The position numbers and the translations under genes were made by a program. Of a stretch of DNA of 64,000 nucleotides, positions 63,685 through 64,000 are shown piece by piece. This stretch comes from Fuscovulum sp. (GTDB lineage Bacteria; Pseudomonadota; Alphaproteobacteria; Rhodobacterales; Rhodobacteraceae). How positions within the stretch are numbered: position 1 is the first letter of the stretch; every line of letters starts with the position of its first letter. The notes beneath the pieces are model-generated. The model saw only the letters and a list, made by a program, of their open reading frames with translations. It was not told where the DNA came from and searched no databases. The stretch is taken from the NCBI GenBank assembly GCA_035192965.1, contig CP136571.1, positions 2,128,501 to 2,192,500 of the forward strand, in the 5' to 3' direction.

Positions 63685-64000
63685 GCGGTGGCTTCCTTCA
63701 ATTCTGACGTCAGTGCGGGCAGGGCCGCACGGATGCGGCGGGGTTCGAGGCCGTAAAGCAGCACGGCAGGGCCTGCGACTTGCGCCACAGCGTCGGGCAG
63801 GGTGGCAAGGGTGGCGGCGATCACACGCTGATTGGCGCGCGAGACGTTTTCCACGATAGCCACGGGGGTTTCCGGGGCGGCGCCGTGCATCATCAGGCGG
63901 CCTTGGATAAAGCGGCTGGATTTCTTGCCCATGTAGATCGCCGCAACCTCACCCGGGCGGGCCATACCGCGCCAGTCCTGTTCGGCGAAACCTTCCATGT
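63681..64000 (-). CDS. cysG: Siroheme synthase, C-terminal part (partial)
   Basis: The last 105 or so residues of a uroporphyrinogen-III C-methyltransferase or full CysG; the start is beyond the right edge. VAAIYMGKKSSRFIQGRLM, TPVAIVENVSRANQRVI and the terminal GPAVLLYGLE segment match the SAM-dependent methyltransferase domain. It makes precorrin-2 for the siroheme of CysI and is the first visible gene of the sulfur operon. Whether the N-terminal dehydrogenase/ferrochelatase half is present cannot be seen. Confidence 0.9.
   Translation of the reverse strand, partial: MEGFAEQDWRGMARPGEVAAIYMGKKSSRFIQGRLMMHGAAPETPVAIVENVSRANQRVIAATLATLPDAVAQVAGPAVLLYGLEPRRIRAALPALTSELKEATA

Overview
The window looks like a chromosomal segment of an alphaproteobacterium of the Rhodobacteraceae/Paracoccaceae type. 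It is GC-rich and its genes are tightly packed, with many ATGA or TGATG overlaps. The gene order is also typical of that group: radA-cvpA-purF followed by an SDR gene, cysG-DUF2849-cysI-cysH-DUF934, a histidine-utilisation cluster with hutF, and an alr-mlaE-mlaF string. I see no rRNA, tRNA, CRISPR array, prophage or insertion sequence.

Layout. (1) 1-2576 (-): a polyamine-type ABC importer (Tat-exported binding protein, ATPase, permease cut by the window edge). (2) 3055-13992: a glycan-modification island of three transcription units. It holds a hydrolase-like/GT61 fusion, four other glycosyltransferase-type proteins, an FkbM methyltransferase, a GT-methyltransferase fusion, a second methyltransferase and an SDR. 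(3) 13993-15581: an ArsR repressor with the SqrR/BigR cysteine pair, and a PHP phosphoesterase. (4) 15695-22209: the hut locus, hutI-hutH-hutU (-) divergent from hutF-hutC (+), with a palindromic operator between them. (5) 22347-33571: a LysR regulator divergent from an operon of two DMGDH/GcvT-type flavoenzymes, a non-pyrrolysine MttB-superfamily methyltransferase, an aldehyde dehydrogenase and a beta-hydroxyacid dehydrogenase, followed by a Cys/Met-type PLP enzyme. This is a candidate catabolic module for an N-methylated compound of unknown identity. (6) 33689-48287 (-): two SDRs, DUF1801, purF, cvpA, radA, pqiA-like, two unknown membrane proteins, mlaF, mlaE, alr, an SDR, dnaB, pyrE and pyrC. 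(7) 48369-50598 (-): a degenerate hydrolase-like protein and another DADEF-type glycosyltransferase, both related to proteins of the island. (8) 50746-58051 (+): a MoxR ATPase and VWA protein, an Ala/Glu-rich OmpA protein, a Hint-type protein, an XdhC/CoxF protein and a molybdopterin-binding protein. This looks like a molybdenum-hydroxylase maturation set with no hydroxylase nearby. (9) 58169-64000 (-, with one + gene): infC with an ATA start, an Ala-rich membrane protein, fpr and the assimilatory sulfate-reduction operon.

Two families of non-coding structure recur. The first is tandem arrays of perfect hairpins whose stems differ but whose apex is always YTTC-NNN-GAAR (12 of 12 hairpins, at 15.6, 33.6, 47.2 and 58.1 kb). 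The second is a dispersed element made of a G6/C6 hairpin plus a conserved tail with GGATATTT and CAGAGAAGA (six copies), two of which carry an extra hairpin. These arrays and the MttB operon are the most interesting parts of the window.
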